A stretch of DNA of 46,363 nt, from NCBI GenBank assembly GCA_021777765.1, contig JAJYDF010000029.1, forward strand, positions 1 to 46,363, read 5' to 3'. Positions 11,305 through 19,436 of the stretch are shown in pieces; the first letter of the stretch is position 1; every line of letters begins with the position of its first letter. The stretch is from Pseudomonadota bacterium (GTDB taxonomy: Bacteria; Pseudomonadota; Gammaproteobacteria; DASZBR01). The translations under genes were made by a program, and so were the position numbers. The notes beneath the pieces are model-generated. The model had not been told where the DNA came from, did not search any database, and was given only the letters and a program-made list of their open reading frames with translations.

Positions 11305-13266
11305 GTGAATACCATTCAACATGAAAAGATAAATTCAGGCCTCTTACTTAATCATTTAATGTGTCAGACAAATAATATTGTTATCTGTTTAGATTTAGAT
11401 TTACATATCACATCATTTAACCCACAAGCCGAATTATTATTTAAGTTAAAGTCGAATAAAATCTTGCACAAAAATTATTTTGATGTTTGTGCGCTTGCTA
11501 AATTACAGCCCGCATTTGCAATGGATCTGTTTGTGACTTTGAATAAGGATCATATTATTCAAGCTGAAACAGCGAATACGTCCAACAAAGAATTAAAATG
11601 CATTGCCTGGAAATTGTCGCATTTAGTTCATGATAGTCAGTGCATGGGTTATTTAATGATTGGGGAAGATATATCACGATTAAAATATTTAGAAAAACAG
11701 GTGATTGGAAAAGAACGTGCAGTAGCAGCAAACCAAGCAAAATCAGAATTTCTGGCCATTATGAGTCATGAATTACGTACGCCATTGAATGCAATTCTCG
11801 GTATGACACAAATTCTTAGTAATATGCAAAGTTTGACTTTCGAGCAACACGAATTTGTGCAAGATATTTCTATCGCTGGTAATCATTTGCTGATTTTAGT
11901 CAATGATATGTTAGATTTTGCAAAACTCGAAGCGGGCAAAATGGAATTAAAATTAACCAATGTTGATATTAAATCTATGCTCGATGAAGTTATTGATATG
12001 ATGGCTTATCCCGCTAAATTAAAAGGATTAAAATTAGCAACACAACTCGATAAATCATTACCATCTCATCTTTTAACAGATGCGCGTGCTTTTCGGCAAA
12101 TATTAAATAATTTAGTGAGTAATGCAATAAAATTTACGGATAAAGGACAAATTACCTTAACCATAAATTGTATTTCCAACAATAACAAACACGCTAAATT
12201 AGAACTCATTGTCGCGGATTCAGGTATAGGTATTCCTCCTGAAAAACTTCATCTTATATTTGATCGTTTTCAACAAGTTGATTCGTCATACTCTCGTCGT
12301 TATGGTGGTACTGGTTTAGGATTGGCAATCACAAAACAATTAACCGAATTAATGGGTGGAAAGATTACTGTTGATAGCGAATTGGGCGTTGGTACAAAGT
12401 TTAAATGTGTATTTAATTTTCATTTAAAAGAAATCACTGATAAAGACTTATCTTTTGAAGCGGATCAGTATGATAGTCGCATCTTAATTGTTGATGATTC
12501 ACGTCGTGGTAAAATAATGTTAAAACAAATTGATTGTGGTCAACCTGAAGTTGTCTCAGGACTTCATGCATTTGAGAAAATATTCACTGCCTATCAAAAT
12601 GGATCACCATACGACATTGTTATCATCGATCAAAAGCTAAAAGGAATTGATGCAATTGAATTAGCCATTAATATTAGTAATTTGACCGGCTTTGCAGAAA
12701 CCACACTCATTTTACTGATGGAACAAAATTCATTAACCACCGTAGCTCAGTATAAACAATTAGGATTTTTTGATTGTTTGATCAAGCCAGTACAGCAAAT
12801 GGAGTTATTAACTTCTTTAAATGCGGCAAAAAAATATAAATCGGATAAAAAAATGACCACCTCTGAACACCAAAAAATAAAAAAAGAGAATATGCATGTT
12901 TTACTCGTAGAGGATAATGTTATCAATCAAAAAGTGTCAAAAATGATGCTGGAAGAATTGGGGTGTGTCGTTGATATTGCTGATAGCGGTCAAGCTGTTT
13001 TCCAATTATTAACGCAACAATTTTATAATATTATATTAATGGATATTGGTTTGCCTGATATTAATGGTTTAGAAATAACTAAAGTGATCAGGAATAAACA
13101 TCCTCATTATAAAAATATTCCTATTATTGCATTAACTGCACATGCATATGATTCAGATAGACAGGCATGTTTATCTGCTGGTATGAATGATGTAATTGTT
13201 AAACCAGTGATGAGAGAAAGATTGCGTGAGATAATTCAGCAATGGGGCCAAATATTTTGTACTTAA
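11305..13266 (+). CDS. Hybrid sensor histidine kinase with two receiver domains
   Basis: The 653-residue protein has a PAS-like N-terminal region (about 20-130) with no membrane segment, so it is probably cytoplasmic. A HisKA domain follows (FLAIMSHELRTPLNA, His155), then HATPase_c (N box NNLVSNAIKFTDKG, G boxes DSGIGIPP and GGTGLGLAI). Receiver 1 is divergent but retains VDD, Asp442 and Lys494. Receiver 2 is canonical: VEDN, Asp580 in LMDIGLPDING, ALTAHA, Lys633. No HPt domain is seen, so a separate phosphotransfer partner is expected. The start is GTG with AGGAG ten bases upstream. mnmA follows after 21 bases. The signal sensed is unknown. Confidence 0.9.
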   Translation: MNTIQHEKINSGLLLNHLMCQTNNIVICLDLDLHITSFNPQAELLFKLKSNKILHKNYFDVCALAKLQPAFAMDLFVTLNKDHIIQAETANTSNKELKCIAWKLSHLVHDSQCMGYLMIGEDISRLKYLEKQVIGKERAVAANQAKSEFLAIMSHELRTPLNAILGMTQILSNMQSLTFEQHEFVQDISIAGNHLLILVNDMLDFAKLEAGKMELKLTNVDIKSMLDEVIDMMAYPAKLKGLKLATQLDKSLPSHLLTDARAFRQILNNLVSNAIKFTDKGQITLTINCISNNNKHAKLELIVADSGIGIPPEKLHLIFDRFQQVDSSYSRRYGGTGLGLAITKQLTELMGGKITVDSELGVGTKFKCVFNFHLKEITDKDLSFEADQYDSRILIVDDSRRGKIMLKQIDCGQPEVVSGLHAFEKIFTAYQNGSPYDIVIIDQKLKGIDAIELAINISNLTGFAETTLILLMEQNSLTTVAQYKQLGFFDCLIKPVQQMELLTSLNAAKKYKSDKKMTTSEHQKIKKENMHVLLVEDNVINQKVSKMMLEELGCVVDIADSGQAVFQLLTQQFYNIILMDIGLPDINGLEITKVIRNKHPHYKNIPIIALTAHAYDSDRQACLSAGMNDVIVKPVMRERLREIIQQWGQIFCT

Positions 13267-13287
13267 CATTGATCATTTAATTTTATT

Positions 13288-14376
13288 ATGTCATTTAATC
13301 GTAAAAATCCACACGTTATAGTCGCCATGTCTGGTGGTGTAGATTCATCAGTCTCTGCATTGTTATTACAACAACAAGGATATGAAGTGCATGGCCTTTT
13401 CATGAAAAATTGGGAAGAAGATGATACTTCAGACTATTGTTCAGCCGCGGAGGATGTTGCTGACGCACAAGCAGTTTGTGATCAATTAAAAATCCCCCTA
13501 CATACTGTTAATTTTGCAGCAGAATATTGGGATAATGTATTTACCCATTTTCTATCTGAATATACGGCAGGACGCACACCTAATCCTGATATTTTATGTA
13601 ATCGCGAAATTAAATTTAAAGCTTGTTTAAATTATGCAAAACAATTAGGTGGTGAATATTTTGCAACAGGTCATTATGCGCAATGTCATTTTTCTTCGCA
13701 AAAAAATATTATGTTAAAAGGCAATGATGAAAATAAAGATCAGACTTATTTTTTATATACATTAACCCAACAACAATTGCAAAATACTTTATTTCCAATC
13801 GGTTCACTGGCTAAGTCTGAAGTAAGAAAATTAGCAACAGAACACGGATTTATTAATCACGCTAAAAAAGACAGTACAGGAATTTGTTTTATCGGTGAAA
13901 GACGTTTTAAGACTTTTTTGTCGCGTTATTTACCCGCACAACCAGGGATGATGGAAACGCCAGAAGGCAAAATTATGGGGAAGCATGATGGTTTAATGTA
14001 TTACACATTAGGCCAAAGACAAGGCTTAGGGATTGGTGGTACAAAAATGTCAGATGGCGATCCTTGGTATGTGTTAGCAAAGGATTTGCAAAGAAATGTG
14101 CTGATAGTAGGGCAGGGACATGATCACCCTTTATTATTTGCTAAAACGTTAATTTGTGATCAAATTAATTGGATATCTGGATCAGCGCCTGAATTCCCTT
14201 TACGATGTGCCGCTAAAACACGTTACCGACAAAAAGATCAATCTTGTATTGTGACAATGCTTGATGATAATAAACTACATGTTGAATTTGATGAAGCACA
14301 AAGGGCAATAACACCAGGCCAGTCGGTTGTGTTTTATAATGATAATGTTTGTATAGGTGGCGGTGTAATAATTTAA
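13288..14376 (+). CDS. mnmA: tRNA-specific 2-thiouridylase MnmA
   Basis: MnmA adds sulfur to U34 of tRNA-Lys, -Glu and -Gln, taking it from the Tus relay. The 362-residue protein has the PP-loop [10 protein letters not shown] (13-22), Cys104 in [12 protein letters not shown], the second active-site Cys200 in [12 protein letters not shown], and the C-terminal beta-barrel domains (GLGIGG, PWYV). hflD follows, as in many gammaproteobacteria. Confidence 0.97.
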   Translation: MSFNRKNPHVIVAMSGGVDSSVSALLLQQQGYEVHGLFMKNWEEDDTSDYCSAAEDVADAQAVCDQLKIPLHTVNFAAEYWDNVFTHFLSEYTAGRTPNPDILCNREIKFKACLNYAKQLGGEYFATGHYAQCHFSSQKNIMLKGNDENKDQTYFLYTLTQQQLQNTLFPIGSLAKSEVRKLATEHGFINHAKKDSTGICFIGERRFKTFLSRYLPAQPGMMETPEGKIMGKHDGLMYYTLGQRQGLGIGGTKMSDGDPWYVLAKDLQRNVLIVGQGHDHPLLFAKTLICDQINWISGSAPEFPLRCAAKTRYRQKDQSCIVTMLDDNKLHVEFDEAQRAITPGQSVVFYNDNVCIGGGVII

Positions 14377-14395
14377 TTTTAATTGTGGAACTTTT

Positions 14396-14436
14396 ATATC
14401 CACTCTCTCTTTAGGGAGATGGTTAGGGTGAGGGAA
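14396..14436. repeat. Decayed REP-like sequence at the start of hflD (family A)
   Basis: TCCACTCTCTCTTTAGGGAG, followed by ATGGTTAGGGTGAGGGA, resembles the CTCTCCC...GGGAG palindrome and its GATGAGGG extension, but with many changes. Its GAGGGA end may now serve as the hflD ribosome site. Assignment to the family is tentative. Confidence 0.4.
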
Positions 14437-14442
14437 TTTTTT

Positions 14443-15111
14443 GTGGTAAAAGATTTAAAATTTATCAATATCGTTATAGCACTCGCAGGCATTTTTCAAT
14501 CCGCATTATTAGTAAAAAAATATGCCGAAACCGGTCAAACAGATGAAAAATCATTTAACGCGAGTATTAATAGTATTTATAAAATTGATGCACCTGATGT
14601 TCCTTCTGTTTATGGTGATATTGAAGGTGTATTATTAGGATTACAAGAATTAAAAGTATGGTGTGATAAAACAATGGCATATAATAATTTAGATGTGAAT
14701 CGTTACATACATAGTTTGATGTATTTAGAACGGAAAATCGCCAGTGATAAAACAAAATCAGAAACATTAACACGCCGTATTAAACAAGCTGTTTTACAAG
14801 CCAATTATTTTTCGGCAACACACCCCACTGTAATTTCAAGTTTAGCGAGTATATACGTTGATATCTTTGGATCATATTCTTTTCGGATACAAGTTTTAGG
14901 TTCAGCAGAAATATTAAGTAAATCAGATATCGCCAATAAAGTACGCGCATTGTTACTGGCAGGCATTCGATCGGCTGTGTTATGGCGACAGGTGGGTGGT
15001 GGTCGTTTACAACTGATTTTTATGCGTCATAAAATTATGGATACAGTACAATTATTATTGTCATCAATTCAATCAAATAAAGCAGTAGATAATAATAATG
15101 CAATCAGTTGA
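14443..15111 (+). CDS. hflD: High-frequency lysogenization protein HflD homologue
   Basis: HflD is a peripheral inner-membrane protein, named for its effect on lambda CII stability in E. coli; its own cellular role is poorly defined. The family blocks ALAGIFQSALLV, YIHSLMYLERKIASD, IYVDIFGSYSFRIQVLGS, KVRALLLAGIRSAVLWRQ and GGGRLQLIF are present. I chose GTG 14443 (222 residues) because the frame extending back to TTG 14383 runs through a decayed REP-like sequence, GAGGGA lies seven bases upstream, and the family starts about there. ATG 14419 is an alternative. It follows mnmA, as in E. coli, and overlaps the next gene by 14 bases. Confidence 0.92.
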   Translation: MVKDLKFINIVIALAGIFQSALLVKKYAETGQTDEKSFNASINSIYKIDAPDVPSVYGDIEGVLLGLQELKVWCDKTMAYNNLDVNRYIHSLMYLERKIASDKTKSETLTRRIKQAVLQANYFSATHPTVISSLASIYVDIFGSYSFRIQVLGSAEILSKSDIANKVRALLLAGIRSAVLWRQVGGGRLQLIFMRHKIMDTVQLLLSSIQSNKAVDNNNAIS

Positions 15112-15955
15112 ATTGGATATTGAAAATCAAATTGCGCCCAGAGGGAGTAGTCATTATTACAGTTTAATGCATGTAACTCATGAGCAACGCACAGCAATAT
15201 GTGCGGTGAGAGCATTTGCAGAACAAATTGGTCAAATTATTTTTTCTTGTAGTGATTTATCAGTGGCTATGCAAAAGTTTGCTTGGTGGCAAGGTGAATT
15301 TCAGCAAATGTTAAGTTCCACTCCCTCTCATCCTGTAACGAAAAGTTTGCTTGTGATTATTAATCAATTTCAAATACCTCTTGCACTTTTTCAAGAATAT
15401 ATTGACGGTATTGGTCATGACTTGTCACAAGAATTTTATGAAACATCCGATGATTTAATGCATTTTTATCATCATACTGCGGGCGCGATTGAGAGAATAA
15501 TCGCTTATATTTTGGGGTATTCTGATCAACATACTTTGATAGCAGTAAATTATTTTGGCATCAGTAAACAAATTATTAGAAACATACGCGATTTTCGTAA
15601 AATAGTCATACATAATCATTGTTATATTTCATCGTGTGATCTTGAACAATTTCATTTATCACTATCCCAGTTACAACAATTAACCATGACTGATGAAATT
15701 CGTCAATTAATCAATTTACAGGCACAAAATGCAAAAAAATATTATAACCTGGCGCTAGAACAATTACCGAGTATTGATCGCTATAAACAATGTGTAGCTC
15801 TGATTTCCTCTGCATTATCATTGCAATTGTTAGATCAATTATTGTCACCTCATACCGATGTGTTTAAAGAATATGTAAGATTAACACCATTACGAAAATT
15901 TATTGTGGCTTGGAAAGTACACAGGAAAGAAAAGAAATTACATAATAAATCATAA
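15098..15955 (+). CDS. Squalene/phytoene synthase-like protein with degenerate active site
   Basis: The 285-residue all-helical protein resembles the Trans_IPPS_HH fold: a first helix AVRAFAEQIGQIIFS, KFAWWQGEFQQM, then HPVTKSLLVIINQFQIPLALFQEYIDGIGHDL, HHTAGAIERIIAYILGY and ISKQIIRNIRDF. In true synthases the first helix bears a DxxxD motif and the fourth ends in RDxxED. Here the first Asp motif is absent and the second is reduced to RDFRK, so prenyl-diphosphate chemistry is unlikely. It recalls NDUFAF6-type non-catalytic members. Co-transcription with hflD is suggested by the 14-base overlap. Fold assignment is moderate; function unknown. Confidence 0.68.
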   Translation: MQSVELDIENQIAPRGSSHYYSLMHVTHEQRTAICAVRAFAEQIGQIIFSCSDLSVAMQKFAWWQGEFQQMLSSTPSHPVTKSLLVIINQFQIPLALFQEYIDGIGHDLSQEFYETSDDLMHFYHHTAGAIERIIAYILGYSDQHTLIAVNYFGISKQIIRNIRDFRKIVIHNHCYISSCDLEQFHLSLSQLQQLTMTDEIRQLINLQAQNAKKYYNLALEQLPSIDRYKQCVALISSALSLQLLDQLLSPHTDVFKEYVRLTPLRKFIVAWKVHRKEKKLHNKS

Positions 15956-16086
15956 GTCATCTTAGAACGAATTAATTTCCCGGATTCCAGCAGCGCAATA
16001 GATAATTAATAGGAGTAAATGATTTTTTTAGAAGAAATTATTTCATCATTTGCTTTCATCCAGGCTACAATTGTTGGGAGCCACAG

Positions 16087-16167
16087 ATGGATGATGGTGG
16101 TAATAGATTGACATTACAACTCACTTCACATTATTGTACTTTTTTACAAAACCAGGATCTCTCATGA
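16087..16167 (+). CDS. Possible 26-codon leader ORF before the pilin-like gene
   Basis: An ATG at 16087 has GGGAG six bases upstream. The frame (MDDGGNRLTL...) ends in TGA overlapping the pilin start as ATGA (16164-16167), an arrangement that would couple translation. It is too short to recognise and could be chance. No homologue is known to me. Confidence 0.25.
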   Translation: MDDGGNRLTLQLTSHYCTFLQNQDLS

Positions 16168-16604
16168 AAAAATCGGACAATGGATTCACATTTTTTCAAT
16201 TAATTATTGTGTTAGTGATAATTGCTGTGATTGCTGTTCTAGCAATTCCAAGGTTTATTAATCAAACAGCCAATGCCAGAAGTGCTGCATTAAATGGATT
16301 AGTTGATGCAATTAATAATGCGACAATCTTAGCGGCGTCTCAATATCATTTAAATAACGTGACAACGAGCAACAAAAATATTGCTGTCAATATTAATGGC
16401 AAGATGATTACGGTGAATTCAGGAACAGGTTTTCCAACAGCAAGTGATACCGGTATTGGTTCTATTTTACCTTCGTTATCCGATTATTCAGTTAATTATA
16501 AAGATGATATTGCTACTTATAATTTTACTAAGTCTATTGCTGATTGTATGGTGACGTATAATGCTGCAACTGGACAAGCGGTAGCTACTGAATCTGGATG
16601 TTAA
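16164..16604 (+). CDS. Type IV pilin-like protein with Gln at position +5
   Basis: The start at 16164 gives 146 residues with a class III signal: MKKSDNG followed by FTFFQLIIVLVIIAV. PilD-type peptidase would cut after Gly7, leaving N-terminal Phe. The hydrophobic helix continues to about residue 30 (AIPRF), then a soluble domain with only two cysteines (in ADCMV and ESGC), compatible with a pilin D-loop. Position +5 of the mature protein is Gln instead of the usual Glu, which normally aids subunit docking. No assembly genes are near. It may be a minor pilin or pseudopilin, or a related secretion component. Confidence 0.8.
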   Translation: MKKSDNGFTFFQLIIVLVIIAVIAVLAIPRFINQTANARSAALNGLVDAINNATILAASQYHLNNVTTSNKNIAVNINGKMITVNSGTGFPTASDTGIGSILPSLSDYSVNYKDDIATYNFTKSIADCMVTYNAATGQAVATESGC

Positions 16605-16697
16605 TTAGTAGTAATCAAATAGTTTAGCTTGAATTAATCCCCGGCTACCTTGCTGCACATTTTTATCCGGCTACAATTTTATTCAAAAATATTATCT

Positions 16698-17432
16698 TTA
16701 TTCTTGAATCCAAATTAAATTCGCCATTCTTCCGGTTTCTTTATCGCGACGATGAGAAAAGAATTTTTCTTTATCAGTGTATGTACAAAAATTGCCACCA
16801 AAAATTTCATTAACGCCACATTTTTGTAAGCGTTGTTGTGCAAGTAAATAGATATTGGCTAACCATTTTGATTCTTTGATTGATTCAAAAGCCAGTTGAG
16901 CATTTTTATCAACAGCAACAAATTGATCTCTGACATCATCACCTACTTCGTAAACTTTTGGGCCAATGGCGGGACCTAACCATGCATAAATTTGATCAGG
17001 AGAATTATTAAAATAGGCTAAGGCCGATTCAATCACACCTGACACAAGTCCTCGCCATCCGCCATGCACTGCTGCGATTTCTGTACCTGTTTTATCGCAT
17101 AACAAAATTGGCAAACAATCACCGGTAAGAATGACACAGATTTTATTTTTTTGTGTGGTATATGCGCCATCTGCTGTTTCCAAATTATCATTAATATCTA
17201 AATGATTAATCCTATTGCTGTGCACTTGATTTAACCACACGGGATCAGACGGCAGTTGCAAATTTTTTTTTAAAGTGGTGCGATTATGCAATACATTTTC
17301 TAGCGCGTCGCCGACATGATGAGCTAAATTAAAACTTTGAAAAGGGGCAGGGCTTACACCATTTAATCGGGTAGTGGTGAATGCTTTGATATTATTGGGT
17401 GCTGGCCAGTCTGGGATTATCAAATTTTCCAT
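16698..17432 (-). CDS. pgeF: Peptidoglycan editing factor PgeF (YfiH/DUF152, laccase-like fold)
   Basis: This 244-residue cytoplasmic protein belongs to the YfiH family. E. coli PgeF prevents mis-incorporation of L-Ser in place of L-Ala in muropeptide precursors; older annotation calls it a polyphenol oxidase. The metal-binding triad is intact: His71 in NQVHSN, Cys106 in TGDCLPI and His123 in AVHGGWRGLV. It follows rluD on the same strand, the E. coli order, with a REP-like palindrome in the 61-base gap. Confidence 0.93.
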   Translation of the reverse strand: MENLIIPDWPAPNNIKAFTTTRLNGVSPAPFQSFNLAHHVGDALENVLHNRTTLKKNLQLPSDPVWLNQVHSNRINHLDINDNLETADGAYTTQKNKICVILTGDCLPILLCDKTGTEIAAVHGGWRGLVSGVIESALAYFNNSPDQIYAWLGPAIGPKVYEVGDDVRDQFVAVDKNAQLAFESIKESKWLANIYLLAQQRLQKCGVNEIFGGNFCTYTDKEKFFSHRRDKETGRMANLIWIQE

Positions 17433-17458
17433 TAATAATTTCCTTATACGTTTTTTTT

Positions 17459-17481
17459 CCTTCTCCCCTAAGGGGAGAAGG
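17459..17481. repeat. REP-like palindrome between rluD and pgeF (family A)
   Basis: CCTTCTCCCC-TAA-GGGGAGAAGG is a perfect 10-bp inverted repeat with a 3-base loop. It could influence relative expression of rluD and pgeF, for example by stabilising the upstream message; this is inference. Confidence 0.85.
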
Positions 17482-17493
17482 AAAAAATGTGAA

Positions 17494-18444
17494 TTATTTC
17501 TTTAAAGCATTTAACAATTCTTTCATATCTTCAGGTAACGGCGTAGACCACTGCATATATTCACCGGTAACAGGATGAACTAATCCTAATCGTTTCGCAT
17601 GTAACGCCTGCCGTTTAAATTGGCGAAGTGCATTAATTAATTGCGTACTTGCGCCTTTAGGAAGAACGACACGCGCACCGTAAACAGCATCACCCACAAT
17701 AGGATGTTTAATTTCTGCCATATGCACTCTAATTTGGTGTGTCCGGCCTGTTTCTAATAATACTTTGAGATGGGTGTGGCCTGCGAATCGTTCAATAATA
17801 CGATAATGTGTTACGGCATGTTTACCCTCGTCAATCACAGCCATACGTTGTCTATGAATAGGGTGCCGTCCTATAGGTGCATCGACTGTGCCACCGCCGG
17901 TCAATACACCAATCACAACCGCTTCATATTCACGCTCGACGAGGTGTTTATGCAGCTGTTTTACTAAATAATTTTGTGCAGGTAATGTTTTTGCCACTAC
18001 TAATAAACCCGAGGTGTTTTTATCTAAACGATGCACAATACCTGCGCGAGGTAATTCTGCAAGTGCTGGTAAATAATGTAATAGAGCATTGGCTAAAGTA
18101 TTTTTAAAATGACCTGCGGCGGGGTGTACAACCAATCCCACCGGTTTATTAATTACTAAAATACTGTCATCTTCATAAATAATATTTAATGGAATTTCTG
18201 TTGCCCCCCAGTGTGTTTCAATGGGTAATTCAGCCGTAATGTTAATAATTTCTCCACCGAGCACCGGGTGTTTAGGTTGCACAAATTGTCCATTCACGGT
18301 AACGTGTTGCCCTTTAATCCATTCTGTTAATTTGGTGCGTGAATAATCTGGAAATAATTGCGCTATCGCCTGATCAAGGCGTTTACCTTTTAATTCGGGT
18401 GGGATTATTGCTTGTAAATGAATGTGAGAAGCACTGTTTTTCAT
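17494..18444 (-). CDS. rluD: 23S rRNA pseudouridine synthase RluD
   Basis: RluD forms pseudouridines in helix 69 of 23S rRNA (1911, 1915 and 1917 in E. coli numbering). The 316-residue protein has an N-terminal S4 domain (about 18-75, KRLDQAIAQLFPDYSR) and the RluA-type catalytic core with GIVHRLDKNTSG (Asp141), plus RTHQIRVHM near the C-terminus. Gene order rluD-pgeF with divergent bamD matches E. coli, which supports RluD over RluA or RluC. Confidence 0.94.
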   Translation of the reverse strand: MKNSASHIHLQAIIPPELKGKRLDQAIAQLFPDYSRTKLTEWIKGQHVTVNGQFVQPKHPVLGGEIINITAELPIETHWGATEIPLNIIYEDDSILVINKPVGLVVHPAAGHFKNTLANALLHYLPALAELPRAGIVHRLDKNTSGLLVVAKTLPAQNYLVKQLHKHLVEREYEAVVIGVLTGGGTVDAPIGRHPIHRQRMAVIDEGKHAVTHYRIIERFAGHTHLKVLLETGRTHQIRVHMAEIKHPIVGDAVYGARVVLPKGASTQLINALRQFKRQALHAKRLGLVHPVTGEYMQWSTPLPEDMKELLNALKK

Positions 18445-18509
18445 ATTAAAATTGATTATACTGCGTGATTAACTTAGGACATTATGCAACAAAAAGGGCC
18501 AACATTACT

Positions 18510-19259
18510 ATGAGAGTCATTAAATATATTGGATTAATAATACTGACTATTATTCTAGCCGCATGTAATTCTGTTTCTGATCCTTCCGAGCAATTTAAAG
18601 GGCAATCTGCCGCACAAATTTATTACGGTGGTGAGCGTGCTTTAGCGCAAGGAAAATATAGTTCTGCTGTACAGCATTTTGAAGGATTGGATGCCTTGTA
18701 TCCATTTAGTGATTACGCTGAACAAGCGCAATTAGATATTATCTATGCCTATTATCAGTCGGGCGATCCGGCTTCTGCAGCAGCGGCTGCGGAAAGATAT
18801 ACCCATTTATATCCGCGTGATCCCCATGTCGATTATGCTTATTACATGAAAGGTGTTGCAGATTTTGTACAAGATCGCGGTTGGGAACAAAAATATTTCC
18901 CTACACCGGAATCACAATTAGATCCTGGCACAGCACGTAAATCCTTTAACGATTTTAATACCTTAGTGACATTGTTCCCTGATAGTGTTTACGCACCTGA
19001 TGCACGTCAACATATGGTTTATTTACGTAATATATTTGCAGAATATGAACTAAATGTGGCGCATTTTTATTTACAACGTCGCGCCTATGTTGCAGCTATT
19101 AATCGTGCTAATTATATTTTGCAAAATTATCAAGGCACACCATCGGTTGCTGGCGCAATGCAAGTCCTAGTCCAATCTTATAGCGCATTAGGATTAGTCG
19201 ATAAACAACGACAAGCGCAACAAATATTGCAATATAATTATCCGAATGTAGCTGCTTGA
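18510..19259 (+). CDS. bamD: Outer membrane protein assembly factor BamD
   Basis: BamD is the essential TPR lipoprotein of the BAM complex that inserts beta-barrel proteins into the outer membrane. Starting at ATG 18510 gives 249 residues with a lipoprotein signal peptide ending in LAAC (Cys19). TPR repeats follow, including YYGGERALAQGKYSSAVQHF, YAYYQSGDPASAAAAAERY and HFYLQRRAYVAAINRA. A frame back to GTG 18465 would add 15 residues before the signal peptide and is not favoured. It is divergent from rluD. Confidence 0.94.
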   Translation: MRVIKYIGLIILTIILAACNSVSDPSEQFKGQSAAQIYYGGERALAQGKYSSAVQHFEGLDALYPFSDYAEQAQLDIIYAYYQSGDPASAAAAAERYTHLYPRDPHVDYAYYMKGVADFVQDRGWEQKYFPTPESQLDPGTARKSFNDFNTLVTLFPDSVYAPDARQHMVYLRNIFAEYELNVAHFYLQRRAYVAAINRANYILQNYQGTPSVAGAMQVLVQSYSALGLVDKQRQAQQILQYNYPNVAA

Positions 19260-19306
19260 TAATTATCACTGATAAAAAATTCTTGCAATTCACTCATTTT
19301 TAAGAT

Positions 19307-19339
19307 TAATCTGGGTAAAGAGAAACTTTATCCAGATTA
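19307..19339 (+). terminator. Terminator-like hairpin after bamD
   Basis: TAATCTGGGTAAAG (19307-19320) pairs with CTTTATCCAGATTA (19326-19339), 14 bp with one G-T pair and a 5-base loop. GTTTTAAATTT follows. The stem is AT-rich but long, and lies 47 bases after the bamD stop. Confidence 0.6.
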
Positions 19340-19436
19340 GTTTTAAATTTATCTTAGGTATTCTCATCATCGTTAACCATCAATTTTCCAAAGTACTAAT
19401 CAATTTTAAAGCAATTAATTTATAAGGAGATTGACT

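Noticed and set aside
14383..14442. 20-residue N-terminal extension of HflD from TTG 14383
   Set aside because: It runs through a decayed REP-like sequence, and a GTG with a good ribosome site gives the family start.
17877..18107. Plus-strand frames opposite rluD
   Set aside because: Shadow frames of a strongly conserved gene, with no ribosome site.
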